The notes beneath the pieces are model-generated. The model worked only from the letters and a program-made list of their open reading frames with translations. It was not told the DNA's origin and did not search any database. Positions 48,122 through 59,853 of a stretch of 64,000 bases of DNA are shown piece by piece. The stretch lies in assembly GCA_037447655.1 (NCBI GenBank), contig JBBHKE010001133.1:143499-207498 (forward strand), given 5' to 3'. The DNA is from Zygnema cylindricum. Lineage: Eukaryota; Streptophyta; Zygnematophyceae; Zygnematales; Zygnemataceae. The translations under genes were made by a program, and so were the position numbers. The first letter of the stretch is position 1, and the number at the start of each line of letters is the position of its first letter.

Positions 48122-51100
48122 ATGGCTACCTGCAGCGTTACTCTTCAGGCCATTTCTTCACATTGTGGTAATGGCATCCTTGCATTATCCTCCTCCTCCT
48201 CTTTCAAAGCCAGTCCAGTAACTCTGACGCCATCTTCACACTGCTCAACTTACAGAGTGACGTCATCATCACGGCGCTCACCTTCCAAGGTGACGTCATC
48301 ATCATCGTCATCGTCATCATCTGCAGAAAAAGACAACTTCGTTTCAAAAGCAGTCAAAGGAGCTGCTGCTCTGAGTTTGGCAGCATTGATGCAGTTATCT
48401 CCCTTGGTGTTGTCAGATGCTCAGCCTGCATTTGCCAGTGAATACGATATCTTTAACTCTCCTCCTCCTCTTGAAACTCACGTGGTGGACGACGCCTCAG
48501 TCTTGAGTCGGTTGACCAAGTCTGACTTGAAGAGACTTTTGACCGATTTGGAGCAACGGACAGGATATCACATCGACATGGTCACGCTCAGAAAAATCAC
48601 CGTACGTTAGGACCACACACGAAAACGTTTATTATTTTTACTTGTGTTTTTTCTTAACTGGTGCTGGATATTTTTTTGTTTTGTTCGTTTTTTTATTGAC
48701 TGTTTTTTTTTTCTGCCTCGAATCTTGTAGAGACACAAGCATACACGTGAAACGTTTTTTTTCAACAGTGCTGGAAGGTTTTTTTGTTCTGTTTCAGTTC
48801 TTTTTTTTCCTTCTGTGGCGTTTTTTCGCATTTTGTTTTCAAATGAATTGATTGTTTTCGCATCTTTCATGTTTTGTCTTATTATGTAAAATTTGGTTGT
48901 ATACGTATTATGTCATCTGGCTTGGCTAAAGGAGATAAAATAAAATATTTTGAAGAAAATTGGTGTTTTCTGGCGTTCACTCTTGTTCGATTTTAGAATC
49001 ACTTGATGTCTTTCTTTTGTGTTATGGCGTATAGTTTCGAATTTAATCGCATTTGTTCAGGGAATAACGTCAACTGGTTTGGAAAAAGAGGTAAAACAAT
49101 TACAAAGTCCTAATTAAAGAAAGAACACAGAACACGGTGTATCGCTATTAGTGTTAATATTTTTTTCGCCACTTAAAACATATTTTCTCCGTACACACTT
49201 CTCCGATTTTCAAATGGAGACTGCCAATTGAAAGCTGATAATCTTACCTTTCAATCGCAACCGTCAGATCTACAACTGGACATGTGTGTACGGAGAAAAG
49301 ATGTTTTAAGAAACTAAAAAAACATTAACACTAATAGCGATACACAGTGTAGCTGCCATAAACCTTCGTTATACTCCAAAACGTATAACTAGAGGTCTGA
49401 CATTCTGGTTTTAAGTACATGGAGTTTTGATATATTTATAATCATAACTATCTGCTATTTTCATTGTTGTTGTTGCCTGGATTACATTGTAAATCACAAC
49501 AAAGTTTTCTTTTATTTCAATTTGTTTTTTTTTTTTTTTTTTTTATATCTGGGAACACATGGTCGAGTGCTGGCTGAATTTTAGTCCGCGATCTTGCGAA
49601 TTGTATTTTACCCCATATCAATTAAATGGACGATCTTGGCTAAATTGATGACGACGCTGAGTGTGTAGCACAAGAACTGTCTTGTTATCATATTTTTGTC
49701 GTTTTGATATCCACAGTTGGCATATGCTCCTCTGGCAACCTTTGGCGCAGCATTATCTGATGATGAATTGACTATTTTTCTTCCGCCCTTTTTTTTCGTT
49801 TGGAAATGGTTTTTTTGACAAAAGGAGACCTATTTTTCTGGCTCTGATGATTCAGGGGTTCCTTATTTTCCTTTTGTTTTTTTTTGGGTATGGTTTTGGG
49901 ACAAGAGGAGACATATTGAATGACTGTCTTATTTTTTTGTTTGTTTTTTTTTGTGATGGTTTTTAGACTAAAGGAGATGTGCTTGGATGATGTTGTTTTT
50001 TTTCTTTTTTTTAGGATGGTTTTTTTATCAGAGGAAACACGTCTTGAATGCCGTTCTTTTTTCTGTTTTTTGTATGGTTCTCAGACAAAATTATACGCGT
50101 TTGAGGTGGCTCTAATGCTTGAATGATGTTATTTTTTGTTTTTTTGGGATGGATTTTAAGAAAGCTCTGATGACAAAATGACAGTCCTTTCTGTTTTTGT
50201 TTTCTGTTTTTTGTTATGGTTTTTTAGATCAAGGGAGACGTGTTTGAGCTGGCCGACAAGATTATTGAAACCTGGTACCCGACATTAGAGGAAGGCAACA
50301 ACAAGGCCGTCGTGCTTCTCATCACAACTTCCAAAGAAGGAGCTGTGGCAGGTGGCCCAGCATTCAATGAGGCAATCGGGGATGATATCTTGGAGGCTGT
50401 CGTTTCTGAGAATCTTCCCGGTAAGTCAAATCTGTATTACTTGGCCACCTTTGAATGTACGCAAGTACATTTGCGTATGTCATGTTCTACTTTTCCACCC
50501 TATCATATTTTACTGTTCCACCTTTGAATGTGTGTAAGTAGGCACATTTGCATATTTTGGAGGATGTAGTCGATGATGATATATGGAGGCAATTTTCTCT
50601 GAGAATTCTTCCGGTAAGTCCAGTCATATATTCTACTTCACCACGTTACGAATGTGTGTAAGTGCATTTGCATATTTCAGGGCATGTTCGCTGGTGATAT
50701 CATATTGCAGGCATTCGTTTCTGAAAATCTGCCTGGTAAGTCAATTCACATTTTAGAACGTGTATTACTAATATCGCTACTGTTTTTTAGGCCTTTGAAC
50801 TCGTTTTCTTTGTGCACACTGGTCAGAATATTGATCTGGTTGTGGTGGAAGGTGAGAGAAATGACAATCCTACCTTTCAATTGGTGGTATCCAAATGAAA
50901 TCAGACACATGTGCATGGATAACAGTGGATCAAAGCAGAAAAACATAAACGCTAATAGCGATAGTGTACTTTTCCACCTTCAAATGTGTGTAAGTACATT
51001 TGCATATTTTAGAGCGTGCTTGATAACATTTGGGTTCAGAAGACTTCTGGTATCTCGTGGATGCCGGTGTCGCATTGTAGTCAAATTTTTGTAACGAGAT

Positions 51101-53338
51101 TACAACTGGTAAGGGAATTATGTTTTTTTTGTAGGGGGGTCAATTCCATTTCTATGCTGTTTTCCCAGTCAGAGTGATGTCAAAATTTCATTGAGGTTTT
51201 AAAAAAAGTCTTTATTTCCAGGCAAACTTATGGCATTGTCCTGCTTGTCTCATGTGAAGGAACGCGGTAAGTAAAAATGGTCTTTATCTGTTATAGAAAT
51301 CTTTACCTCATGTTTGATGTTTTTTTTTTTTTTGGCGGGACTTATCACGACCGGTAAAACAAAGGCTTTATTGCAAAACTGGCAATGGACAAACCTTTTG
51401 GGTACATAATCTTAGTTCTGTCTTTTCGCTGTCACGTTCGAACTGGCAGATGAATAGGTCCACTAACTCAACTAGTTAGTGAATATTTAAAGAATATTAC
51501 CATTGTGAAAAAAATTAAAGTCAGTGCTTTCCTTTTTATGTTGTGACATCCTTTCCTATGCCTGTGACATCCTGTATATAGCCAATGCCTGGGCTTTGGA
51601 GGTTGTCGATTTCTGTCAATTTAGCGAAAGATATTAAGGGCATGATTTGGTGATCCTTGGAAAATGTATTTGACGGGCGGAACATCTGTCGAGTGTCAGT
51701 TGTCAGTTAGCCATTAGTTGTTAATAACTGCTGAGTGTCTTAGGGTCTTAGTCGTTAGTGGAAAGATAAGTCATGTTGGTCTGATGAGGGCCTTCATCAC
51801 CGAATGCCTTCATTACCTTGACATTTCGCCTAAGTTCATTCAGATATTTACTTTTTGGAAGACGCATCGTTAACTTTCTTGTATAGAGAGTTGTTTGGCT
51901 ATTTGAAACACTAAATCCATGTAGGCAAGCCTGTTTTTACAGAGTCATTTTGCATTTATTAGGAGATTGCAGCAGAAGCTCTGTCATACCGCATGAAGCG
52001 CATGACAGCATGTTTGAATTTATGGACATTGGATTTTCACCTTCCCGTTTGCTACCAATTAAGGGACTCGGAGATGAAATGTCTTTCAAAATGAGGGGCA
52101 ACGCAGGTTACTGAGGGGAAAGCAATTAGTGTGGCTTGCATTGATTTTTGGGGAACATTGAAGTATCCTTGCGACCGGGTGAGGTTAGCCAAACTTATGG
52201 TAGTACACTGCCCTTCGCTATTAGTGCCTATTCGCTAGGTCAAAAATATTGGTATTTCATTGGAACCTGTTTTTGCTGAAAGTTATAAAACAGTGTTAGT
52301 AACACTATGTAAGGGAATGGTAGTCTCTGCCTGAATTTAATATTTTTGACCCTAATTTCCCTTTCATACTAATAATTCCTTCAAAATGAGAGTGCATGGC
52401 CAAATGATTCCTATATTAGTTGACAAGGAACGAGATCAACTACAAATGCCAAATTATTGGAATTATTATTGCTTATGTGATGCATTCTGCTCTTTAGTGG
52501 ATTACAGGAAAAATAGTGTGGTGAAATCAGAAAACGCTCAGGCAGATGGTCCCTGTATTTGCTGTTTGATATTGTATATTGTCGAAGCTGTTTTATCTAA
52601 GTATACTATTGACTAGTTCAAGTTTCAAGTTTTAAGTGTACTATTGATTGGTTCACGTTTGAAGTATAGTACGACCTGTACTACTGTTAGTCTTAAGAAA
52701 TAATTGGTATGAGGTCTGTTTAGTGTTAAGTGTAGTATTGACTGGTTTATGTTTTAACTGTTTCACGTTTTACGCATATTATTGTCTGGTTCACATTTTA
52801 AGTATACTATCGACTTGTTCATTTAAGACTTTTTCCTTGTTCTCGTTTCAAGTTTACTACTTCCTTGTTCTTGTTTTAAGTAAACTTTTTCCTTGTTCTC
52901 GGTTTAAATACACTAATCCTTGTTCTCGTTTTAAGTATACTATTGTTTTGTTCACGTCTTATGTATTTTTTGGCTGGTTCTCGTTGTAAGTACACTATTG
53001 TCTGGTTCACGTTTTAAGTATACAGTTGTTTTGTTCACATTTTTCTCATTGTAAGTACACACTATTGGCTGGTTCTTGGTTTGTTTGCAGTTTTGGCGAC
53101 GGCGGAGAAGTACAATGAAGCTCTTTACTCGACAGCGAAGAGGCTCGTGGCGAAGTTAGATGGCCTTGAAGATATGTCTGGCCCCCGATTTGATGAGAAT
53201 AAACGTATCTCCAACTACAAGACGAAGGAGGAGACAGAGTCAAAGAGAGGCCAGTTCACATTTGTGGTAGGAGGTCTTTTGGTCATCGCTTTTGTTGTGC
53301 CCATGGCCCAATATTATGCATATGTGTCAAAGAAGTAA
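48122..53338 (+). CDS. TLP18.3: TLP18.3-type thylakoid lumen protein, TPM domain (3 exons)
   Basis: TLP18.3 (TPM/UPF0603 family) is a thylakoid-lumen protein with phosphatase activity reported in Arabidopsis, involved in photosystem II repair. Exons: 48122-48601, 50228-50420, 53091-53338; 921 nt, 306 residues, TAA stop. Residues 1-75 are a Ser-rich plastid transit peptide, partly written by a TCA/TCG repeat. About 80-112 are a lumen-targeting segment (AALSLAALMQLSPLVLSDAQ, cleavage after PAFA). The TPM domain follows: HVVDDASVLSRLTKSDLKRL, WYPTLEEGNNKAVVLLITTS, EGAVAGGPAFNEAIGDDILE, VSENLPVLATAEKYNEALYS. The C-terminal membrane helix is FVVGGLLVIAFVVPMAQYYA. The leader has no twin Arg, so Sec rather than Tat transport is likely. 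The 5' UTR (48000-48120) is GA-rich. Intron 2 (2.67 kb) has exon-end duplicates, two MITEs and a minisatellite. Confidence 0.96.
49132..49351. mobile_element. MITE family A2 copy in TLP18.3 intron 1
   Basis: Ends ACACGGTGTATCGCTATTAG and (right) CACTAATAGCGATACACAGTGTA; interior nearly identical to 1886-2104. Confidence 0.85.
50572..50741 (+). repeat. Two extra copies of the TLP18.3 exon-2 3' end and donor
   Basis: The real end (GATGATATCTTGGAGGCTGT... then donor GTAAGTC at 50421) is followed by diverged copies ending in GTAAGTC at about 50614 and GTAAGTC at 50736. A 120-bp flanking unit with GAATGTGTGTAAGT and ACATTTGCATATTT also recurs (about 50450, 50525, 50650, 50975). Copy 3 has a TTTCAG acceptor ending at 50680 and could make a 55-nt exon, which would shift the frame. 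Confidence 0.88.
50755..50968. mobile_element. MITE family A2-like copy in TLP18.3 intron 2
   Basis: Interior TTTCAATTGGTGGTATCCAAA and end CGCTAATAGCGATAGTGTAC match 44943-45168. It splits the array of exon-end duplicates. Confidence 0.6.
52204..52396. mobile_element. Degenerate MITE in TLP18.3 intron 2
   Basis: Begins TACACTGCCCTTCGCTATTA; right end CATACTAATAATTCCTTC resembles that of 9011-9209. Terminal repeats decayed. Confidence 0.45.
52600..53075. repeat. Minisatellite before the last TLP18.3 exon
   Basis: Roughly 14 imperfect copies of a 28-33 bp unit (TGGTTCACGTTTTAAGTATA, ACTATTG) reaching to within about 20 nt of the acceptor of exon 3 (53091). Confidence 0.85.
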
Positions 53339-53989
53339 AAAGTAAAGTAAAAATAGTAATTTCGAGAACGGTCCTTTCTTTCCAGAGCTTCCCACATCTG
53401 GGAAGATCCTAACCGTCTATTTAATCAAGTTTTTTTCTTTTCTTTTAGCAAAGGTTTTGTTCAAGCAAATCTCTTTCTTTTAGTTTAAGTTTCGGTTTAC
53501 TGTCCTCGCACATGTCGAGCTGTGTTTCTATGCTACAAAGATTTCCATAATGTGCAACGGGAAAAGGAACGTTGCTGTTCAGTTTTGTGTCCCCAGTCTT
53601 CAGTATTCTCAGAAGAATGTTATCGAGGTTTTGGGTTGTTCCTTCCCTCGAGGGCTATTAATTATATTAGCGTGCTTCTTATTTTCTGATGTGACATTGT
53701 GAATACGAGACCTTTTTTAATGGTGATGGACTCTGGAGAAATGGACTCTGTTTATTCCCATTAACAGATGGGACAATCGGCTCAAAAGCTTTATATTGGG
53801 ATCGATGAAAGGGTGCTTTATGAATTGAAGAGAGACTGGATTATTATTAATTATTACCATGCGAGAACGTGCTTCAGTGTATATATATATTGTTGATACT
53901 GTGGGTTTGCTGGTTGTATATACTGTGTACTGCAGTAGGCTGTGGGTAATAGACAAGGTTATTATTACTGTACGGTAGAATACTGTGTA
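53339..53989. other. TLP18.3 3' flank
   Basis: 3' UTR then short AT-rich sequence; nothing else seen. Confidence 0.5.
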
Positions 53990-53992
53990 TTA

Positions 53993-54657
53993 GGGTGGAC
54001 TTCCATTATGCGTCTCAGTAATTGTACGGAAAATATTACTGAAGGGCGTGCCTTCAATTAGGTCGCGTCTGGAGATCACTTTCTATTTGCGTGGCTTATT
54101 CTGGTTGGTAACACGTAGGTTAATATTCGATGCTTAAAATCTTGAAAGAATCTTCGAACGCAATGTCAGAATGCAATATCTGTACGATCGAAGGTAATAT
54201 CTGAACCAGCGGAGGTAATTAATGACTCGTACACAGCGCATTAAATGGACTACCCAAAATTTCAAAACGCAGCGGCAAACTTTGATGGTGGGAGCGTGAC
54301 GAGATAATTTTGACAGATTCGCAGCAACCCAAGGCACGTGGCCCTTGCGACGTGTACGCACATATGCGCGCGCCCATCGTGGATGTTTTTTCCCTTTTCC
54401 ACGCGGCCCATTTTTACACGTTCTGTATTCGAGAACTGTCCTCCCTGTGCACGGTCTTAACAAACTGTAGGGTTGGTGACGTGGCGTCACGGATAAATAG
54501 TGTAATTAAATCCGACGGTCCTAATTTACGCCTACAACCTTGGACAATTTTCTGTAATGTTGTTTTTGTTGAAAAAAAACATTTTCTGTACGAACTTGTA
54601 CGAAACGGTACGGCCGTCAGTAAAAAACCCCACTTTTTCACTAATGGAAGTCCACCC
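53993..54657. mobile_element. Harbinger-like non-autonomous element, TTA target duplication
   Basis: TTA on both sides (53990-53992, 54658-54660) and perfect 16-bp inverted ends GGGTGGACTTCCATTA / TAATGGAAGTCCACCC. 665 bp, no transposase. Interior shares CAAGGCACGTG and TGTAATGTTGTTTT blocks with 60946-61612. Confidence 0.9.
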
Positions 54658-54660
54658 TTA

Positions 54661-56010
54661 TACACTTTCTGGTGACAAGTCAATTGACCCTATTTCTAAA
54701 TGCAGGAGTTCCCCTATTTATTAGTATGCTGATAAGGTAATCACACTATTGAAGTTCTACCCTCGTTTTGAGAGCAAATTGTACAATTCTTACATGTTTT
54801 TGGGTTAATTTATGTATGGCTTGCCCTAAAGCTGTACTATTTTATCCTCAACCTAAGGGTAGCTTTCTTCAATGTATTGACCCTTAAAAAAAAAAAAAAA
54901 AAAAACAATTGTACACATTGATATTGTTTTATCAGAGACTTAACTCACAGGTACTTGGACAATTGTGTGTATTTGTAGTATTGCTCGAGTGTAATGTGAG
55001 CAATGGGATTGCATTTGATTTCACACATTTCTTTCTTAAATCAAACTCAAATTAAATGAAGGCTTACATACAATGATCTACTTTATATCAACTTGTACTA
55101 TTTTGCTGGTTGACAGAGCATTTACTATTCCAGTTCGAAATATATATCAGATTGAATTAAAAAGCGCGATGTTTAAGGGTAGAAAAGAAAAAGAAAAAAA
55201 AAATGGGGGTGGCATTCCATTACAGAACATTTGTAAATTCTACAATTGTAGGTTTCTGTTTCAGTGACCGTAGTTCAATTCTGGACAGTTTTTGTTACAT
55301 GATTAAAGAAACATGAAACCTGTAAGAAAACGATTTCTACAGGTGTCACGCAAATAACCACTATTATTTTCATTTAATGACAGATGTATGCTCATAGTAA
55401 CACTACTAATTTTACTCACAACGTTGCATGACTTGGTCTGGTCCATATTTGAAAAGAACAGGTTCTATGATATGTGTGTTTTGTGCTAACAAAACAACTC
55501 ACATTACAATAAGTGCTCATGTTCATATAGTACGCTCATATGATATGCATACTATTTTTTGTACACCGTGCACACCCCATATTTCTGAATGATGATGTGA
55601 TACTGTATGGACTTTGTGGATATAGTGCCAGAAAACATGTCGTATGCATGTTATATGGGCCTATTTCGCAGATTAATACTGTGGTATGTCACCCAACCAT
55701 GTTGACCTTTGAGGCTTATCAGAAAAAAAAAACACACAATATGGAATGACTGTCGTCTTCATCTCGCTCTCCCTCTCGGTCTCCCTCTCGGTCTCCCTCT
55801 CCCTCTCGCTCTCCCTCTCCCTCTCACTTCCCTACCCCTCTCTCCCTCCACTTGCCCCTCCCCCATCGTCTCCCCCTTTCTTCCCCCTCCCCCTCCCTCA
55901 CCCTTTTACTGACATGTTGTCAGGACAGGGTGTGAGTCAATGTGGAAACAAATTGCTTCATAACATATTACCGTACGTATATAGAATTACATATTACATT
56001 TAATATATAT
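54661..56010. other. Gene-free stretch with CT-rich repeat
   Basis: AT-rich, no gene seen. 54888-54906 is a poly-A run; 55756-55910 is (CTCTCC)n low-complexity sequence. Confidence 0.5.
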
Positions 56011-56014
56011 CATA

Positions 56015-56303
56015 GTTCAAAAGTAATCGTTTATATGGTAGGCTTTTGGTCGGCGCCTTTATCGTAAGTTGTGTTATGGGCTTTTCATGTGATCTTCTAC
56101 TTTGATCAGCGACCGTCTGATCGTCCGAATCTGACGGTGTAAATAAAATTTTTTGGTCCGAATGTTTTGTTTGGTCCAATTTTTGGTCCGAATGTTTTAA
56201 TTGGTCCGAATAGGTCCGAATACAATATGGGTCTTAGGGTCATATTGTATGTTTTACATACAATAGGCATATTGTATGGGCCTACTTTCACCTACTTTTG
56301 AAC
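56015..56303 (-). mobile_element. MITE family B copy (reverse orientation to the 19.5-kb copy)
   Basis: 289 bp with inverted ends GTTCAAAAGTA / TACTTTTGAAC, TA at both edges (56013-56014, 56304-56305). Nearly the same sequence as 19505-19802, including a 61-codon frame that differs at only a few residues. Confidence 0.88.
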
Positions 56304-57546
56304 TATATATACACACCCTATAATAATATGCGACGGTTTAAACCGAAAAGAAAAAATGGCACAAAAAAACAAACAAATGATACGAAAAATGAAAAACTAT
56401 TACTATATCCACAGTATGTATTCCCTCACACGAAACCCCATTTAAAAATAAAAGACTAGGGACAAAAACAGTAAAAAACTCCATAGACACGTAATAATAC
56501 GCTTTTCTTACAACTCGTACACATATACAGATTTCTATTTTTTACACGAAAAGATAATCAATACCAACTTTCGCTTCCTATCTTCTGCACTACCCTCAGA
56601 AACCCTAACATCCCCAAAAACACTAATTAAAACTATAAAAAACCCTAAAAAACATTAAGAAACCCTACAAGAATCCTGGGAAACCCTAATAATCGGTAGC
56701 CCTGAAATTAGTTCTATGAGGGGCTTGCCTTCAAGGCAAGATCAATGGACCTGTCCAAAAAAACAAATGCCAGAGGACAAAAAAATATAAACCTCTTCGC
56801 GGATTTTCCTTTGTTTTAAAATATTAAAAAAACCTAAAATACATACTCATCCTCCACTGTCACTTCCCTCCTCCCTCCTCCCTCCTCCCTCCTTTCCCCT
56901 CCTCCCTCCTTTCCCCTCCTCCCCCCTCCTCTCCGAGTCACCAAGTCTCCCGATCTTATTTCCAACTGCACAATTCGAATTTTCCGAATCTGATTCGAAT
57001 TTGTCACAAATGAGAGAAGAAAACGACAAAAAAGAGACGAAGAATGAGGCCACGAGATCAGGTTTTTGAAAAGGGTTTTCTAGGGTTTTTGAAGGGGTTT
57101 TTGAAACCACGAAGAATGAGAGCCACAAGATTAGGGTTTCCACAAACTTACAGAGTTTCCGTTTCCACATCCGTTTCAGTTTCCATTTTTCAGTTTCCGT
57201 TTCCGTTTTCCTCTTTGTTCACATTTCCATTTCCAACCTAAAAAGGTCCATTTTCCCTCTTCGTTCAAGCTTTTCCCGTCATTTATTCCTCTAAAAACCC
57301 CTAAAGAGCTTAAAAAACCGTAAAAAACCCTAGAAACCTACAAACCCTAAAAACCTCAAAAAACCCTGAAAAACCCTAAAAATACTAAAAAAACCCTAAA
57401 AATACTAAAAAAAGCCTAAAAAACCTTTCGAAACCTAAAACCCTAATACCCCCTAGAAACCTAAAAACCCTAAAAAACCTAGAAAAACCCTGAAAAACCC
57501 TAAATACCCCTAAAAAACCCTAAAAACACCGGAAAAGAGATTTTTC
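56304..57546. repeat. Telomere-like degenerate AAACCCTAA repeats downstream of the LSM gene
   Basis: Many imperfect AAAACCCTAAAAA units at 57285-57535 and a weaker set at 56575-56695, with a GGGAGGA/CCCTCCT tract at 56862-56935 between. The motif is the plant telomere unit (TTTAGGG) with variable A spacers. It lies right after the stop of the minus-strand gene, so part may be 3' UTR. Confidence 0.75.
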
Positions 57547-57930
57547 TCACGAAAGAAACTCTAACTCCTCGTCCGTACATACCTCCGCTTCACAAGAAAC
57601 CCTATGCTTGGAGGGGATAAGGACAAGCCCTAAACCCCTCTGCTCCATAAAAGATTTGGAGGAGGAGAGAGAGGAACTCTTTTTCCCTCCCTCTTCTTCT
57701 TTACTAGAAGAAGAATTTCCTCCTATTGGAACTTTCCGTACAACTGTCGTATCATGGAGAATGATATTTCCGTATTTGTCAAGACAATGGAGACGGCCGG
57801 TAAAAATTCTGCCGTCACTGACGGCGATTTTCAGTCGCCGGTAGAGGAGTTTGCGGACTTGACGGATCGAATCGCGAGGATCCGATTCTTGTACGGAATC
57901 GAAGTCGGTTGGATGGAGGTCGGATGCCAT
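57547..57930 (-). CDS. NAA38: LSM-domain protein, LSMD1/NAA38-like (NatC auxiliary subunit)
   Basis: Single-exon gene, 127 residues, TGA stop; ATG at 57928-57930. The Sm fold is clear: Sm1 KLLYRRLKIAVSDGRIFTGR with LHCLDKYGNIILHDT (residues about 25-62), then a Ser/Lys-rich loop (SSSSKEEEGGKKSSSLSSSK), then Sm2 RGLGLVLIPSKHRVSCEAEV. The Sm2 wording (LGLxLIPxxHxVS) is that of LSMD1/NAA38, which binds the NatC N-terminal acetyltransferase, rather than of spliceosomal LSm proteins. Arabidopsis and animal homologues have similar length. Intronless, unlike its neighbours. tRNA-Gly lies 140 bp beyond its start on the other strand. Confidence 0.85.
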   Translation of the reverse strand: MASDLHPTDFDSVQESDPRDSIRQVRKLLYRRLKIAVSDGRIFTGRLHCLDKYGNIILHDTTVVRKVPIGGNSSSSKEEEGGKKSSSLSSSKSFMEQRGLGLVLIPSKHRVSCEAEVCTDEELEFLS

Positions 57931-58071
57931 GGCGGAATCAATTCTGAGTTTCTGATTGGTTCATGGATTCTAAATTTCTACTCGATGGGAGTACCAAGGA
58001 TTTGGGAAAAAGATGATGTGGCTTTAGATTTTATTATTTTTATACAATAATGAATTTGTATATTCCGTACA

Positions 58072-58143
58072 GCGCCGGTAGTCCAACGGTCAGGATAGAT
58101 GCCTTCCAAGCATCAGACCCGGGTTCGACTCCCGGCCGGCGCA
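58072..58143 (+). tRNA. tRNA-Gly (anticodon UCC)
   Basis: 72 nt, no intron. Acceptor GCGCCGG pairs fully with CCGGCGC, discriminator A. Anticodon stem GATGC/GCATC with loop CTTCCAA (anticodon TCC). T stem CCGGG/CCCGG with TTCGACT loop. A and B boxes intact. CCA not encoded, as usual in nuclei. Confidence 0.95.
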
Positions 58144-58450
58144 TGTTAAAAATTGATAAGTATGAAAGGACAAATTTCGTGATATCCTGTCAGAGAAAGG
58201 CCTGATTTCTGAATTGACTTTTTTTCGAGTCATGTATCTTTTTCAACATTGATTTGCGGCTTTGGAGTGTAACTGGAAGGTAGGGTCATTCGTTGGCGGG
58301 TTTCAGCTGGGAAGCAAAGAGGCTCCAACTGGATAGAAACGTTATCGTGGGCCCTTTACTCATGTACACCTAAGAAGAGTGAAAAATAAAAGGAGGCAAA
58401 AAAAAAATTGACTTGAAGTGTATCCGTAGAGATAATCTATGTGCAACTTA
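58144..58450. other. Short gene-free stretch after tRNA-Gly
   Basis: Nothing recognised before the minisatellite begins. Confidence 0.5.
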
Positions 58451-59313
58451 TTTCTTACCTATTTATAATCGATATGTACCTTCTTTTTACCCATCTATAG
58501 TCGGATATGTACCTTCTTTTCAACCATCTATAGTCGATATGTACCTTCTTTTCAACCATCTATAGTCGATATGTACCTTCTTTTCAACCATCTATAGTCG
58601 ATATGTACCTTCTTTTCAACCATCTATAGTCGGATATGTACCTTTTTTTTACCCATCTATAGTCGATATGTACCTTCTTTTCAACCATCTATAGTCGGAT
58701 ATGTACCTTCTTTCAACCATCTATTCGGATGTACCTTCTTTTCACCATCTATAGTCGATATACCTTCTTTTCAACCATCTATAGTCGATATGTACCTTCT
58801 TTTCAACCAATCTATAATTCGATATGTACCTTTTTTCAACCATCTATAGTCGATATGCCTTCTTATCAACCATCTATAGTCGGATATGTACCTTCTTTTT
58901 ACCCATCTATAGTCGATATGTACCTTCTTTCTACCCATCTATAATCGATATGTACCTTCTTTTCAACCATCTATAGTCGATATGTACCTTCTTTCTACCC
59001 ATCTATATTTGATATATAACTTCTTTTTACCCATCTATAGTCGATGTATAATTCTTTTTCCCTATCGATAATCTCTTATGTATCTTTTTTTACCTATCAA
59101 TATGTACCTCCTTTCGATATGTAACTTCTATAGATATATACCTTCGATCGATGTGTACCTTCTGTCGATATGTATTTTTCACCTATCGATATGTACCTTT
59201 TACCATGTACTTTTTAGTTATCAATATGTACCTTTTACCTATCCGTATGTACCTTCCTTTTACATATCAATAATCGATATACAACTTTTTCGAACCTATC
59301 GATAATCTTTATG
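58450..59313 (+). repeat. Minisatellite, 32-bp unit, left part
   Basis: About 25 imperfect copies of a 32-bp unit with core ACCATCTATAGTCGATATGT followed by ACCTTCTTTT. Copies are most alike at 58500-58960 and decay to the right. Tyr/Ser/Phe-rich frames here are artefacts. Confidence 0.95.
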
Positions 59314-59853
59314 TACACCGCGAATCGTAATTAGAGTAAAGAAATAATTAGATTAAAAATATGAAAGAAAATAATTAGAGTTATTAATTCTAATTTGGGT
59401 AATCAACCCTTAAAAAAAAAAAACTCTAATTTATCAATAACTCTAATTTAGGTTTCTTATCGTAAGAATTATCCTCGCTGAATATCTCTACTGTAAATTA
59501 GGTATACGTACATAATATGACAAAACGTACAGTTTTGCGTCATTATGAAGTTTGCACTACGCCGTTTGTGAAAACGCAGTTACATGATAACGACATGTAT
59601 TAAATCATTTTTTGTACTTATTTAGTTAATAAAGTATTATTCTAGTTAATAAAGTACAATTTTGACGGTCAGACACCGACCGTACGCCACACTGTTTCAA
59701 ACGGCACTATATAAGAATTATTAACGCTAATTAAAATGTACCTTAAATATTGTAAAGAAAAATTTAGAATTATGTACTCTATTTAACGTGATAGAGTCAA
59801 AATTTAGGGTGACGCAATTAGCGTTCATAACTCTAATTACAATTCGCGGCGTA
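59314..59853. mobile_element. MITE family A, long form, inserted in the minisatellite
   Basis: 540 bp with inverted ends TACACCGCGAATCGTAATTA / CTAATTACAATTCGCGGCGTA. Minisatellite sequence lies on both sides, so the array is older than this insertion. Confidence 0.85.

Noticed and set aside
56847-57170. 107-codon minus-strand frame
   Set aside because: Its C-terminal half is a purine-rich repeat translation, it has no recognisable domain and overlaps telomere-like degenerate sequence.
58450-59305. Tyr/Phe/Ser-rich membrane protein frames
   Set aside because: Artefact of the 32-bp minisatellite.
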